Source: Methanocorpusculaceae archaeon UBA456
GTDB taxonomy: Archaea; Halobacteriota; Methanomicrobia; Methanomicrobiales; Methanocorpusculaceae
Length of the DNA: 12,776 nucleotides
NCBI GenBank assembly: GCA_002496395.1
Contig: DAJQ01000016.1
Coordinates: forward strand, 53,488-66,263
Direction of reading: 5' to 3'
Shown: piece after piece, positions 6,461-12,776 of the stretch
Numbering within the stretch: position 1 is the stretch's first letter
Layout of the letters: the number at the start of each line of letters is the position of its first letter
The notes under the pieces: generated by a model
Told to the model about the DNA's origin: nothing
Databases searched by the model: none
Seen by the model: the letters and a program-made list of their open reading frames with translations, nothing else
Program-made: the position numbers and the translations under genes

Positions 6461-7981
6461 CTATTTTTTCCGGAAGATATACCAGCCGGTCATTGTCTCA
6501 TCAAGCACTTTCTGGCTGTTCTTTGTGGTGAGGAGACTCACAACAATAAGGGCAATCAGTGCGAGTGTCACCGAATAGAGGCTGAAATGAACCGGGAGCT
6601 TTGCCACGAACTGATGATAATACCCGAAGATGCCTGATCCGACAAGTCCGACAGCCATTGCCGCAAGTGCGCCTTTGGTTGTCGCTCCACGCCAGTAGAG
6701 TCCGCCCAGAATCGGTATGGCAAAGGTTGAGAGCATCACGCCAATTCCCATCCAGATCAGCCATGCGAGCATTTCAGGAGGGTTGATGGCAAGAATAAGT
6801 GAGATAACAGCTGCGAGAAATACCGAGACTTTGGATACGGTGAGCACTTTCTTTGTTGATGCTTCTGGATGAAGGATATTCTTGTAGATATCCCATGAGA
6901 AGATCGTCCCGATAGTGAGCATCAGGCGATCAGTTGTTGACATCACCGCAGCCAGGACGATAACCGCAAAGAACGCCCAGATAAGCATATTTGGTGCGGC
7001 AAACTCGACTCCAAGGATGAATGAAAAGTCCTGAGCATTTATGGCATCAGGGAGAATGATCTGGCCTTCTTCGACGAGGACACGGACAGCAAAACCGACG
7101 AATTTGACAAGGAACATCACCACAAGGTAGATGAGAAACGCAATCAGGGGAGACCATTTGAAGTATTTCGTCTCTTTTGCAGCAAGGACATTGTTAATGA
7201 CATGCGGAGCACAGGCAAGCCCGACCATCAGGAGGATGGCAAATGAGAAGAGGAACTCCGGTGTTGCAAAGGCGTATCCTGCATAGACAGGGGTTGGGTA
7301 CCACGGCGCAACAAAATTCGGATCTATGCCGGAGAGCACCTCGTTGATGTGCGTTAATCCTCCCGCCCGCATGATCAGGAAAGGTGCAATCGCTACGACA
7401 CCAAAGATCAATATCAGCCCCTGGATAAGAGTTGTCCATGAAACCGCGTAGAGACCGCCGATCACCGTATAGGTCGTGATGATGATACCCGCAATGATCA
7501 GCGCCTGCCAGTGCTCTATCCCAAAGAGCCAGATCAGGACGATGCTGATTGCAGTATACTGGCCGACCAGATAGATCAGGGAGACGGTGATCCCGGCGAT
7601 AGCAGAGAGCCCGCGAAGGTGCTTTACACTCTCAAACCGGTGGGCAAAATAATCTTCAAGCGTGAGATACCCGTTCTCACGCCCAACCGTATGGAGTTTC
7701 ATCCCAAAGATCGTGATACAAAAGGCAGCGGCCGCAGGAACAAAGATCTGCTCCCAGATCGTCGGCCAGCCTGAGGCATAGCCAAGCCCCGATACCCCAA
7801 GGAGCGTCATCCCGCTGCATATCGAGGCGACCATCAGGATCGTAAAGACCCAGAAGCCAAGCGATCTACCCGCGAGGATGTAATCCTCGGTATTGATAAT
7901 CTTCCTTGATGCCCAGGCACCGATCCCGATCAGGAGAAGGAAGTAGAAGATGATGATGACAAACGTCATTGTATCTGCCAT
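6461..7981 (-). CDS. Sodium/solute symporter, SSS family
   Basis: A 506-residue integral membrane protein with about 13 predicted spans, the usual size and layout of the solute:sodium symporter (PutP/ActP/PanF-like) family. It couples inward Na+ flow to uptake of an organic solute across the cytoplasmic membrane. Visible hallmarks: SICSGMTLLGVSGLGYASGW at 53-72 (first core helix, unwound substrate/Na+ region), TYTVIGGLYAVSWTTLIQG at 170-188, and AAVMSTTDRLMLTIGTIFSW at 344-363, where S348 and T349 match the Na2 sodium-site Ser/Thr. The C-terminal tail is short and basic. Substrate is not readable from sequence; acetate, pantothenate or amino acids are all possible. The start ATG lies 2 bases after the stop of a 35-codon membrane ORF, whose last codons carry its Shine-Dalgarno (GGAGGGAG), so the two are translated from one message. 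Confidence 0.92.
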   Translation of the reverse strand: MADTMTFVIIIFYFLLLIGIGAWASRKIINTEDYILAGRSLGFWVFTILMVASICSGMTLLGVSGLGYASGWPTIWEQIFVPAAAAFCITIFGMKLHTVGRENGYLTLEDYFAHRFESVKHLRGLSAIAGITVSLIYLVGQYTAISIVLIWLFGIEHWQALIIAGIIITTYTVIGGLYAVSWTTLIQGLILIFGVVAIAPFLIMRAGGLTHINEVLSGIDPNFVAPWYPTPVYAGYAFATPEFLFSFAILLMVGLACAPHVINNVLAAKETKYFKWSPLIAFLIYLVVMFLVKFVGFAVRVLVEEGQIILPDAINAQDFSFILGVEFAAPNMLIWAFFAVIVLAAVMSTTDRLMLTIGTIFSWDIYKNILHPEASTKKVLTVSKVSVFLAAVISLILAINPPEMLAWLIWMGIGVMLSTFAIPILGGLYWRGATTKGALAAMAVGLVGSGIFGYYHQFVAKLPVHFSLYSVTLALIALIVVSLLTTKNSQKVLDETMTGWYIFRKK

Positions 7982-7983
7982 AC

Positions 7984-8091
7984 TCAGTCTCCCTCCGGAA
8001 ATCTCAATGCCCAGATAACCAGCAGAATGATGATAACCAGTATCGTTCCAAGAACGGCATACACCGTGAGGTCAGGCAATCCAAATATCAT
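7984..8091 (-). CDS. 35-aa single-span membrane protein, probable symporter small accessory protein
   Basis: A 35-codon frame starts MIFGLPDLTVYAVLG, continues as one hydrophobic helix (about residues 9-29, rich in Ile, Leu and Val) and ends RFPEGD before a TGA. The stop is 2 bases from the symporter ATG, and the end of the frame carries the symporter's Shine-Dalgarno. Very short single-span proteins placed directly upstream of SSS symporters are known in archaea and bacteria and have been named symporter small accessory proteins; I assign this from context and shape, not from a search. It probably sits in the membrane beside the transporter and helps its assembly or activity. No Shine-Dalgarno precedes the ATG at 8091. 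A TATA-like box lies about 27 bases upstream, which fits a leaderless message. Confidence 0.75.
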   Translation of the reverse strand: MIFGLPDLTVYAVLGTILVIIILLVIWALRFPEGD

Positions 8092-8110
8092 ATAATGCTA
8101 ATGTGTGCCA

Positions 8111-8150
8111 TGCTAAAATATAACATGCTCGATCCTTATCATCGATGATA
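8111..8150 (-). promoter_or_regulatory. Promoter of the symporter unit with an upstream 14-bp palindrome
   Basis: On the minus strand TATATTTTA (8114-8122) is a good TATA-like box, centred about 27 bases before the ATG of the 35-aa protein, so the transcript should begin at or next to the start codon. Fifteen bases further upstream lies the perfect palindrome TATCATCGATGATA (8137-8150), placed where an archaeal activator or repressor could bind. The regulator is not known. Confidence 0.5.
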
Positions 8151-8269
8151 CCCACATTGGCGCCGGATGCAGCAAGGCTGTGATCAAATACGGTTGTAGC
8201 GCAATAATAAAAGTGAATGAACCTCTCAATAGTCAGGGCTGATACGCAGGTGTAATTGACATAACAGAT

Positions 8270-8282
8270 AGAGAAAAATGGA
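8270..8282 (-). terminator. T-tract terminator after ilvN
   Basis: Fourteen bases past the ilvN TAG (8296-8298), following a CT-rich run, the minus strand reads CCATTTTTCTC with five Ts at 8274-8278. This is a plausible hairpin-free archaeal terminator for the cimA-ilvB-ilvN transcript. Confidence 0.45.
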
Positions 8283-8295
8283 GGAGAGAGAGATC

Positions 8296-8796
8296 CTAAT
8301 CTCCGGCTGTGGTCTTTGAACCACGCAGTGCCGCGATCATTCCGGTCCTCACAAGCTCCTTCACGCCGTACTGGCGGAGGAGTTTCTCGAGCGCATCGAT
8401 CTTCTCGGGCGGGCCGACCACCTGGAGAATAAGCGTCTTTGCACCGACATCGATGATCTGCGCCCTGAAGGTATCTGCGATCTGCATCACCTCAGCACGG
8501 GAGCTGCCCGGGTTCGCAACCACCTTGATGAGCGCCAGTTCACGCCGCACATGCTCATGATAGGTGATATCCGAGACCTTGATGACATCAATCAGCTTGT
8601 TCAGCTGCTTCTTCACCTGTTCAATCCGGGTATCATCCCCATGAACGGTGATGGTGATCCGGCTCATCTCGGGCACTTCGCAGGTGCCGACAGCCAGACT
8701 CTCGATATTGAATCCACGGCGGGAGAACATTCCGGCGACCCTGGAGAGGACACCGGATTTGTTCTCAACAAGCACCGAGAGAGTATGGACCTTCAT
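8296..8796 (-). CDS. ilvN: Acetolactate synthase small (regulatory) subunit
   Basis: A 166-residue protein of the normal length for IlvN/IlvH. Residues 1-75 are an ACT domain (HTLSVLVENKSGVLSRVAGM, then FNIESLAVG), which in this family binds valine or another branched-chain amino acid. Residues about 80-155 match the small-subunit C-terminal domain (ELALIKV, ILQVVG, VKELVRTG). It binds the catalytic subunit, raises its activity and confers feedback inhibition. The start overlaps the ilvB stop as ATGA (8793-8796), with a GGGGGGAG Shine-Dalgarno inside ilvB, so the two subunits are translationally coupled. It is the last gene of the cimA-ilvB-ilvN unit; no ilvC follows within the window. Confidence 0.96.
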   Translation of the reverse strand: MKVHTLSVLVENKSGVLSRVAGMFSRRGFNIESLAVGTCEVPEMSRITITVHGDDTRIEQVKKQLNKLIDVIKVSDITYHEHVRRELALIKVVANPGSSRAEVMQIADTFRAQIIDVGAKTLILQVVGPPEKIDALEKLLRQYGVKELVRTGMIAALRGSKTTAGD

Positions 8797-10466
8797 TTCT
8801 TCTCCCCCCCGATCATCTCATTGATGGCAGCACCGGCAGGCACCATCGGGAAGACATTCTCCTCCCGTTCAACCCTGAAGTCGAGGACGAACGGGCCGTC
8901 GGTATCTATTGCGGCAGTGAGCGCCTCTTTCACCTGATCTGCAGAATCAACTCTCATTCCGTCGATTCCATATGCTGCGGCAATACCGACGAAATCCACA
9001 GACGGCAGTTCGGTATAGGAGTAGCGGCGGTCATAGAAGAGCTCCTGCCACTGCCTGACCATTCCGAGGTACATGTTGTTCAGGATGACAACCTTGACCG
9101 GAATATCATACTGGACAATGGTACCAAACTCCTGGATATTCATCTGGATACTCCCATCTCCCGCAATATCAAAGACCGGGAGATCGGGCCGGGCAAAGTG
9201 TGCCCCCATTGCAGCAGGCAGGCCATATCCCATCGTGCCAAGACCGCCTGAGGTGATCCAGGTGCGGGGGTGTTTGAAACAGAACTGCTGTGCGGTCCAC
9301 ATCTGGTTCTGCCCGACCTCGGAGACGATGATCCCTTCTCCATCGAGGAGATCGGAGAGTGTTTTAATGACAAGCTGCGGCCTGAGCACCCCGTCTTCCG
9401 GGCAGGCCATCGGGTACTGCACCTTCCAGTGGCTGATCTTCTCATTCCAGACAGACCTGTCGGTTGTTCCGGTGAGCCGGTCGAGCATACAGATCATGAC
9501 CTGGCGTGAATCGCCGACGATCGGGAGATCAACCACCTTGTTCTTTCCAATCTCGGCAGGATCGATGTCGATATGGATGATCCTGGCATTCGGGGCAAAA
9601 GACTGAATCCTGCCGGTTACCCGATCATCAAACCGTGCCCCGATGGCGATTAAGAGATCGCATTCGGTGATGGCATAGTTTGCATATCTTGTACCATGCA
9701 TCCCGAGCATGCCGAGGTTGAGGGGGTGATCGCAGGGGATTGCTCCGATCCCCATCAGGGTGGTCGTCACCGGAATCCCGGTCATCTCAGCAAACCGAAT
9801 CAGTTCAGGTGATGCATCAGATGCAATCACGCCTCCGCCCGCATAGATGACCGGCCGCTCTGCCTCTGCTATCATGGAGATGGCTTTTTCAATCTGCCTG
9901 AGATGCCCTTTGAATGTCGGGTTGTACCCTCTGAGGGAGACCTCCTTCAGGGGTCCCGGATCAGGCGCTTCATTGGTCACGACATCTTTTGGGAGATCAA
10001 CCAGGACAGGACCCTGCCTGCCGGTGCCGGCGATATGGAATGCCTCAGCAAGGACCGTGTCGATATCCTCAGCCCTCTTGACGAGGTAGTTGTGTTTTGT
10101 GACAGGCATCGTGATGCCGGTGATATCAGACTCCTGGAAGGCATCATTTCCGAGCAGGGCTGTTGGAACCTGTCCGGTCAGTGCCACCATCGGGATCGAG
10201 TCCATATACGCTGTTGCAATCCCGGTCACAAGATTGCATGCTCCCGGACCGGATGTTGCGAGGCATACACCTGTCCTGCCGGATGCACGTGCATACCCGT
10301 CTGCCGCATGGGCTGCCGCCTGCTCATGCCGCACAAGAATATGGCGGAGGGGGGAGTCGTACAGCTCGTCATAGATCGGGAGTACCACACCACCGGGGTA
10401 GCCGAAGATAGTCGTCACTCCCTGCCGCAATAGTCCTTCAATGAGAATTTTAGCCCCGGTTTTCAT
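8793..10466 (-). CDS. ilvB: Acetolactate synthase large (catalytic) subunit
   Basis: A 557-residue thiamine-diphosphate enzyme joining two pyruvates to 2-acetolactate, or pyruvate and 2-oxobutyrate to 2-aceto-2-hydroxybutyrate, for valine, leucine and isoleucine. The three-domain layout is complete. The PYR domain has FGYPGG (21-26), the catalytic Glu48 in RHEQ and LATSGPGACN (69-78). The central FAD domain has IAIGARFDDRVTGR (273-286). The PP domain has GDGS at 436-439 followed by NN at 463-464 (thiamine and Mg2+ site) and MVRQWQELFY (469-478). These residues distinguish acetohydroxyacid synthase from other pyruvate-decarboxylating relatives. The start ATG at 10466 is preceded by GAGG with 7 bases of spacing and lies inside the end of cimA (17-base overlap). 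Confidence 0.97.
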   Translation of the reverse strand: MKTGAKILIEGLLRQGVTTIFGYPGGVVLPIYDELYDSPLRHILVRHEQAAAHAADGYARASGRTGVCLATSGPGACNLVTGIATAYMDSIPMVALTGQVPTALLGNDAFQESDITGITMPVTKHNYLVKRAEDIDTVLAEAFHIAGTGRQGPVLVDLPKDVVTNEAPDPGPLKEVSLRGYNPTFKGHLRQIEKAISMIAEAERPVIYAGGGVIASDASPELIRFAEMTGIPVTTTLMGIGAIPCDHPLNLGMLGMHGTRYANYAITECDLLIAIGARFDDRVTGRIQSFAPNARIIHIDIDPAEIGKNKVVDLPIVGDSRQVMICMLDRLTGTTDRSVWNEKISHWKVQYPMACPEDGVLRPQLVIKTLSDLLDGEGIIVSEVGQNQMWTAQQFCFKHPRTWITSGGLGTMGYGLPAAMGAHFARPDLPVFDIAGDGSIQMNIQEFGTIVQYDIPVKVVILNNMYLGMVRQWQELFYDRRYSYTELPSVDFVGIAAAYGIDGMRVDSADQVKEALTAAIDTDGPFVLDFRVEREENVFPMVPAGAAINEMIGGEKK

Positions 10467-11952
10467 CTTTTTTCCTCAATAACCTGTTCATTCCGGATAT
10501 CATCGCCTCAACCGACGCCATGATGATATCCGTTCTGGCGCCGCGGGAGGTGATCAATTCTCCGTCCTTCCTTAACTTAACTGTGACGTCTACAAGAGCA
10601 TCTGTTCCCCCGTAGATCGCATCGACATGATATTCTTCAAGGGTGATATCCCCGACATCCTGCACCGCTTTTCTGAGGGCCATGATGACCGCGTCAACCG
10701 GGCCGGTTCCAGTGGATGCCTGGGTGATATCCTCACCATTGACGGTCAGGGTAACCGATGCCGTCGGCATAACACTGTTGCCCGAGACCGTCGTGAACTG
10801 TTTCATCCGGATCACCGGCGTGCAGGAGATATCCAGCACCGCTTCTGCGATCGCATGGAGATCCGAGTCGGTGACCCGCTTTCCTTCATCGCCAAGCTGC
10901 TTCACCCGGGAGACGATCTCCTGGAGCTGCCGTTGTTCTGTCCTGTATCCCATCTCGGACAGGGCAGCCTCGACAGAGGCGCTGCCCGAATGTTTTCCAA
11001 GGAGGATCCTCCGCCGTCTTCCGACCATCTCAGGCATGATCGGCTCATAGGTTGCAGCATCACGGAGGATGCCATGTGTATGGATCCCGCTCTCGTGGGT
11101 AAATGCCATCTCCCCGACGATCGATTTGTTTGTCGGAAGCGGCACACGGGTAAGCCGGGATACGAGTGTGGAGAGGTGGTAGAGCTCTTCGGTTTTGATA
11201 CCGGTCTTCACACCATACAGGACCTCAAGCGACATCACAAGCTCTTCAAGTGGCGTGTTGCCTGCCCGCTCTCCAAGACCGTTGACCGTCACATGGGCGC
11301 ATGATGCACCGGATTTCAGAGCAGACAGGGTCGTTGCGAGACCTAGCCCCAGATCGTTATGGCAATGGATCGAGAGAGGTGCGATTGTAGCAAGAGGCGG
11401 GATGATCTCACCCGCCCGCTCGGGAGTCATTACGCCGACCGTATCACAGAAGCAGATCCGATCCGCACCCCGTTCAACTCCTCCTGCATAGAGATCGTAC
11501 AGGTATGCCTGATCGGCTCTCGATGCATCTTCGCCGGAGAGCTCTACGATCAAGCCGCGATCCTTTGCATATTCGACAGAATCCCATGCCATCTTCATCA
11601 CGTACTCCCGGTCTTTCTGGAGTTTCTTCTCGATATGAAGATCAGATACCGGGATGACAAGATGGATGGATTCAGCACCATAATCTGCTGCATAGTCGAT
11701 ATCAAGCTGGACACCCCGGACAAAGGTACAGATCTCAGCCTTCAGTCCTGCATCGGATATCAGCCTGAGAGACTCTCGTTCACCATCAGATGCAACAGCT
11801 GATCCAACCTCGATGACAGAAACACCAATGTCTGAGAGAAGTGTTGCAATGTTTAACTTATCATCGGGTTTCAGCGATACACCGGGGGTCTGTTCCCCGT
11901 CACGCAGTGTCGTGTCTAAAAAGCGTGGGCTTTTAACAAATAAAGCAATCAC
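10450..11952 (-). CDS. cimA: (R)-citramalate synthase (CimA), possibly 2-isopropylmalate synthase
   Basis: A 500-residue DRE-TIM metallolyase with the C-terminal allosteric domain. Catalytic signature RFLDTTLRDGEQTPG (10-24) includes R17 and D18; metal ligands are D18 and the HCHND site (H196, H198); VNGLGERAGN lies at 223-232, and HESGIHTHG at 286-294. Residues from about 375 form the LeuA-type regulatory dimer domain. The N-terminal third (GSAVASDGERES, EICTFVRG, SIHLVIPVSDLHI) resembles methanogen CimA as I recall it more than LeuA, so pyruvate plus acetyl-CoA to citramalate is the preferred reaction; LeuA is the main alternative. The cotranscribed ilvBN fit both but suit isoleucine made from pyruvate. 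Start: GTG at 11952 is the only candidate, because an in-frame TGA is directly upstream and the DTTLRDGEQ motif soon follows. Confidence 0.87.
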   Translation of the reverse strand: MIALFVKSPRFLDTTLRDGEQTPGVSLKPDDKLNIATLLSDIGVSVIEVGSAVASDGERESLRLISDAGLKAEICTFVRGVQLDIDYAADYGAESIHLVIPVSDLHIEKKLQKDREYVMKMAWDSVEYAKDRGLIVELSGEDASRADQAYLYDLYAGGVERGADRICFCDTVGVMTPERAGEIIPPLATIAPLSIHCHNDLGLGLATTLSALKSGASCAHVTVNGLGERAGNTPLEELVMSLEVLYGVKTGIKTEELYHLSTLVSRLTRVPLPTNKSIVGEMAFTHESGIHTHGILRDAATYEPIMPEMVGRRRRILLGKHSGSASVEAALSEMGYRTEQRQLQEIVSRVKQLGDEGKRVTDSDLHAIAEAVLDISCTPVIRMKQFTTVSGNSVMPTASVTLTVNGEDITQASTGTGPVDAVIMALRKAVQDVGDITLEEYHVDAIYGGTDALVDVTVKLRKDGELITSRGARTDIIMASVEAMISGMNRLLRKKDENRG

Positions 11953-12161
11953 TCATAGTGGAAAGCACCAAATTAATTGTTGGACGTTTGGTTATTTAAT
12001 AGGTTGGCTCTTTTCAACAGATTGGAAAACGATTGCTTCTTATCACCCTGCATTCAGGACATTTCCGAGGATACCAAAGAGGGAATCTTATCATCACTCT
12101 ATTTATGGCCGAAGCTCTTCAATGTCGGCAAAAATAAAAAGAGAGTTGTTTTCTGCTCAGC
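11953..12161 (-). promoter_or_regulatory. cimA upstream region with a TATA-like box
   Basis: This 209-base A/T-rich gap lies between the DUF4013 gene end and cimA. The minus strand carries TATTAAATAAC (11991-12001), which would start transcription near 11970, giving a leader of about 18 bases. No strong Shine-Dalgarno precedes the GTG. A 7-codon frame (MSDCFIC) starts at ATG 11956 and overlaps the cimA start in another frame. I see no leader peptide rich in Ile, Leu or Val codons and no riboswitch-like structure. Confidence 0.45.
12130..12140 (-). terminator. T-tract terminator after the DUF4013 gene
   Basis: About 20 bases past the TGA of the DUF4013 gene the minus strand reads TTTTTATTTTT (12140 down to 12130). 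Two T5 runs in a short non-coding stretch are a typical archaeal terminator and would separate this gene from the cimA operon. Confidence 0.55.
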
Positions 12162-12776
12162 TCAGGCAGCGCTGTCATAGACAAGCGTCATGTAGCGTGC
12201 TGTGAAGATGATGAATGCCGGCATCAGGATGAAGAGCAGGAGCGGGCCAAGAATCGGGATGAGCATCAGGACGAACTGGATAACAGCAAGGACAACTCCG
12301 AGGATGATCAGTGCGATGATGTAGTTGATCCAGCCGATCTTACCGATGGTCTCGAAGATGGCACTGAAGTTGAATGCCTCGCCAAATGATTCCATCCGTG
12401 AGAACCGGATGTAGGCGATTGGGAGGATAAGCCCGATGATGATAGCAACGATGAAAAAGACAAGTAAGCCAAGACCCATCGCACCAAAGGCTGCTAAATC
12501 CCCTCCTACTATGGCGGCACCGGCTGCACCGAAGCCCATGACAAATGCAACGATTATGAGGGGTATTGCATAGATAATTCCCACAATCAATAGTTTGATA
12601 CCGTCAATGAAGAGTCCGCCCCAGTTTTCAAGTTCGGGAGCCGGAGTCGTTCCCTTGTAAATTCTCATTACATACCCATAGATAAGAGGGAAGATGATCG
12701 ATGAGATGATGAGGAGAATCCACTTCATCCACTTACCGATCAGACATTCCTTTGTCTTAAACAGCGTGAAAATGAT
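12162..12776 (-). CDS. DUF4013 family membrane protein, 5' partial
   Basis: The frame is open to the window edge, giving 204 visible residues; an ATG at 12728 would give 188. I favour a start outside the window, because the 16 codons before that ATG (ending KTKECLIGKW) look like the usual N-terminal lead of DUF4013 proteins. Membrane segments, numbered from the 12728 Met: about 2-20, 45-68, 84-108, 130-155 and 157-180. The motif WGGLFIDGIKLLIVGIIYAI (36-55) is the family hallmark, with an Asn-Trp just before it. The middle segment is glycine- and alanine-rich. DUF4013 has no known function; members are integral membrane proteins common in archaea. The protein stops at TGA 12162-12164 and is followed by a T-tract. 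Confidence 0.85.
   Translation of the reverse strand: MIFTLFKTKECLIGKWMKWILLIISSIIFPLIYGYVMRIYKGTTPAPELENWGGLFIDGIKLLIVGIIYAIPLIIVAFVMGFGAAGAAIVGGDLAAFGAMGLGLLVFFIVAIIIGLILPIAYIRFSRMESFGEAFNFSAIFETIGKIGWINYIIALIILGVVLAVIQFVLMLIPILGPLLLFILMPAFIIFTARYMTLVYDSAA

Larger units (their letters stand above)
8092..8295. other. Intergenic region between the ilv operon end and the symporter unit
   Basis: This 204-base stretch holds the T-tract end of the ilv operon on its right side and the promoter and palindrome of the symporter unit on its left side. The middle (about 8151-8265) has no convincing gene, hairpin or repeat. Short frames such as a 12-codon plus-strand frame near 8217 have no support. 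Confidence 0.5.

Noticed and set aside
8217..8255. 12-codon plus-strand frame in the intergenic gap
   Set aside because: Too short, with no hydrophobic pattern or coupling to a following gene.
9073..9606. 177-codon plus-strand frame opposite ilvB
   Set aside because: It lies across the conserved thiamine-binding domain of ilvB and has no recognisable features.
10627..11304. 225-codon plus-strand frame opposite cimA
   Set aside because: The opposite strand carries the full set of citramalate/isopropylmalate synthase motifs; this frame is a by-product of codon bias.
12014..12094. 26-codon minus-strand frame in the cimA upstream region with a CPEC motif
   Set aside because: It has no clear ribosome site beyond a weak GTGATG context, no recognisable family, and no excess of Ile, Leu or Val codons that would mark an attenuator leader. 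A chance frame is more likely.
11977..12180. 67-codon plus-strand frame spanning the cimA upstream region
   Set aside because: It runs over a promoter and terminator region into the antisense of the DUF4013 gene, and its composition gives no domain or membrane pattern of interest.
1..12776. CRISPR array, insertion sequence, tRNA, rRNA or phage genes
   Set aside because: No regular repeat-spacer pattern, transposase motif, terminal inverted repeats or cloverleaf-like sequence was seen on reading through.

Overview
The window looks like a piece of a euryarchaeal chromosome, most likely a methanogen of the Methanomicrobiales. The basis is the archaeal gene style (TATA-like A/T boxes close to starts, T-tract ends, some near-leaderless starts), a citramalate synthase of the methanogen CimA type, DUF4013 and DUF3784-like membrane proteins, and a histidine kinase with the divergent HDINN phosphoacceptor box I associate with methanogen kinases. 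The genus cannot be read from the sequence. No rRNA, tRNA, CRISPR array, insertion sequence or phage gene was seen.

Layout. (1) 1-882, plus: the C-terminal part of an AMP-forming acyl-CoA synthetase of the medium-chain (MACS) type, cut by the left edge. (2) 884-2976, minus: a probable three-gene unit: a 505-aa protein with two ACT-like domains, a helical linker and a metallo-beta-lactamase (MBL) domain, then a 69-aa TM2-like membrane protein and a DUF3784-like membrane protein. (3) 3067-4491, plus: an aldehyde dehydrogenase, divergent from the MBL gene across a 90-base spacer. (4) 4498-8091, minus: a 35-aa single-span membrane protein, a sodium/solute symporter (SSS family) starting 2 bases after it, and an orphan membrane-bound sensor histidine kinase. 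(5) 8296-11952, minus: cimA-ilvB-ilvN with overlapping ends, an operon for the pyruvate route to isoleucine and for valine/leucine precursors. (6) 12162-right edge, minus: a DUF4013 membrane protein whose reading frame runs out of the window.

How they work together. CimA condenses pyruvate with acetyl-CoA to (R)-citramalate, which is converted to 2-oxobutyrate. IlvBN uses 2-oxobutyrate and pyruvate to make the acetohydroxy acids for isoleucine, valine and leucine, and IlvN provides feedback control. The small membrane protein and the symporter form a transport pair, and the kinase next to them may sense the transported solute or the ionic state, but no response regulator is visible. Most of the window is ordinary metabolism. 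The less ordinary parts are the ACT-ACT-MBL protein with its two small membrane neighbours, the tiny symporter partner with a probable leaderless promoter and an upstream 14-bp palindrome, and several short inverted repeats at starts. I did not find a clearly new defence or mobile system.
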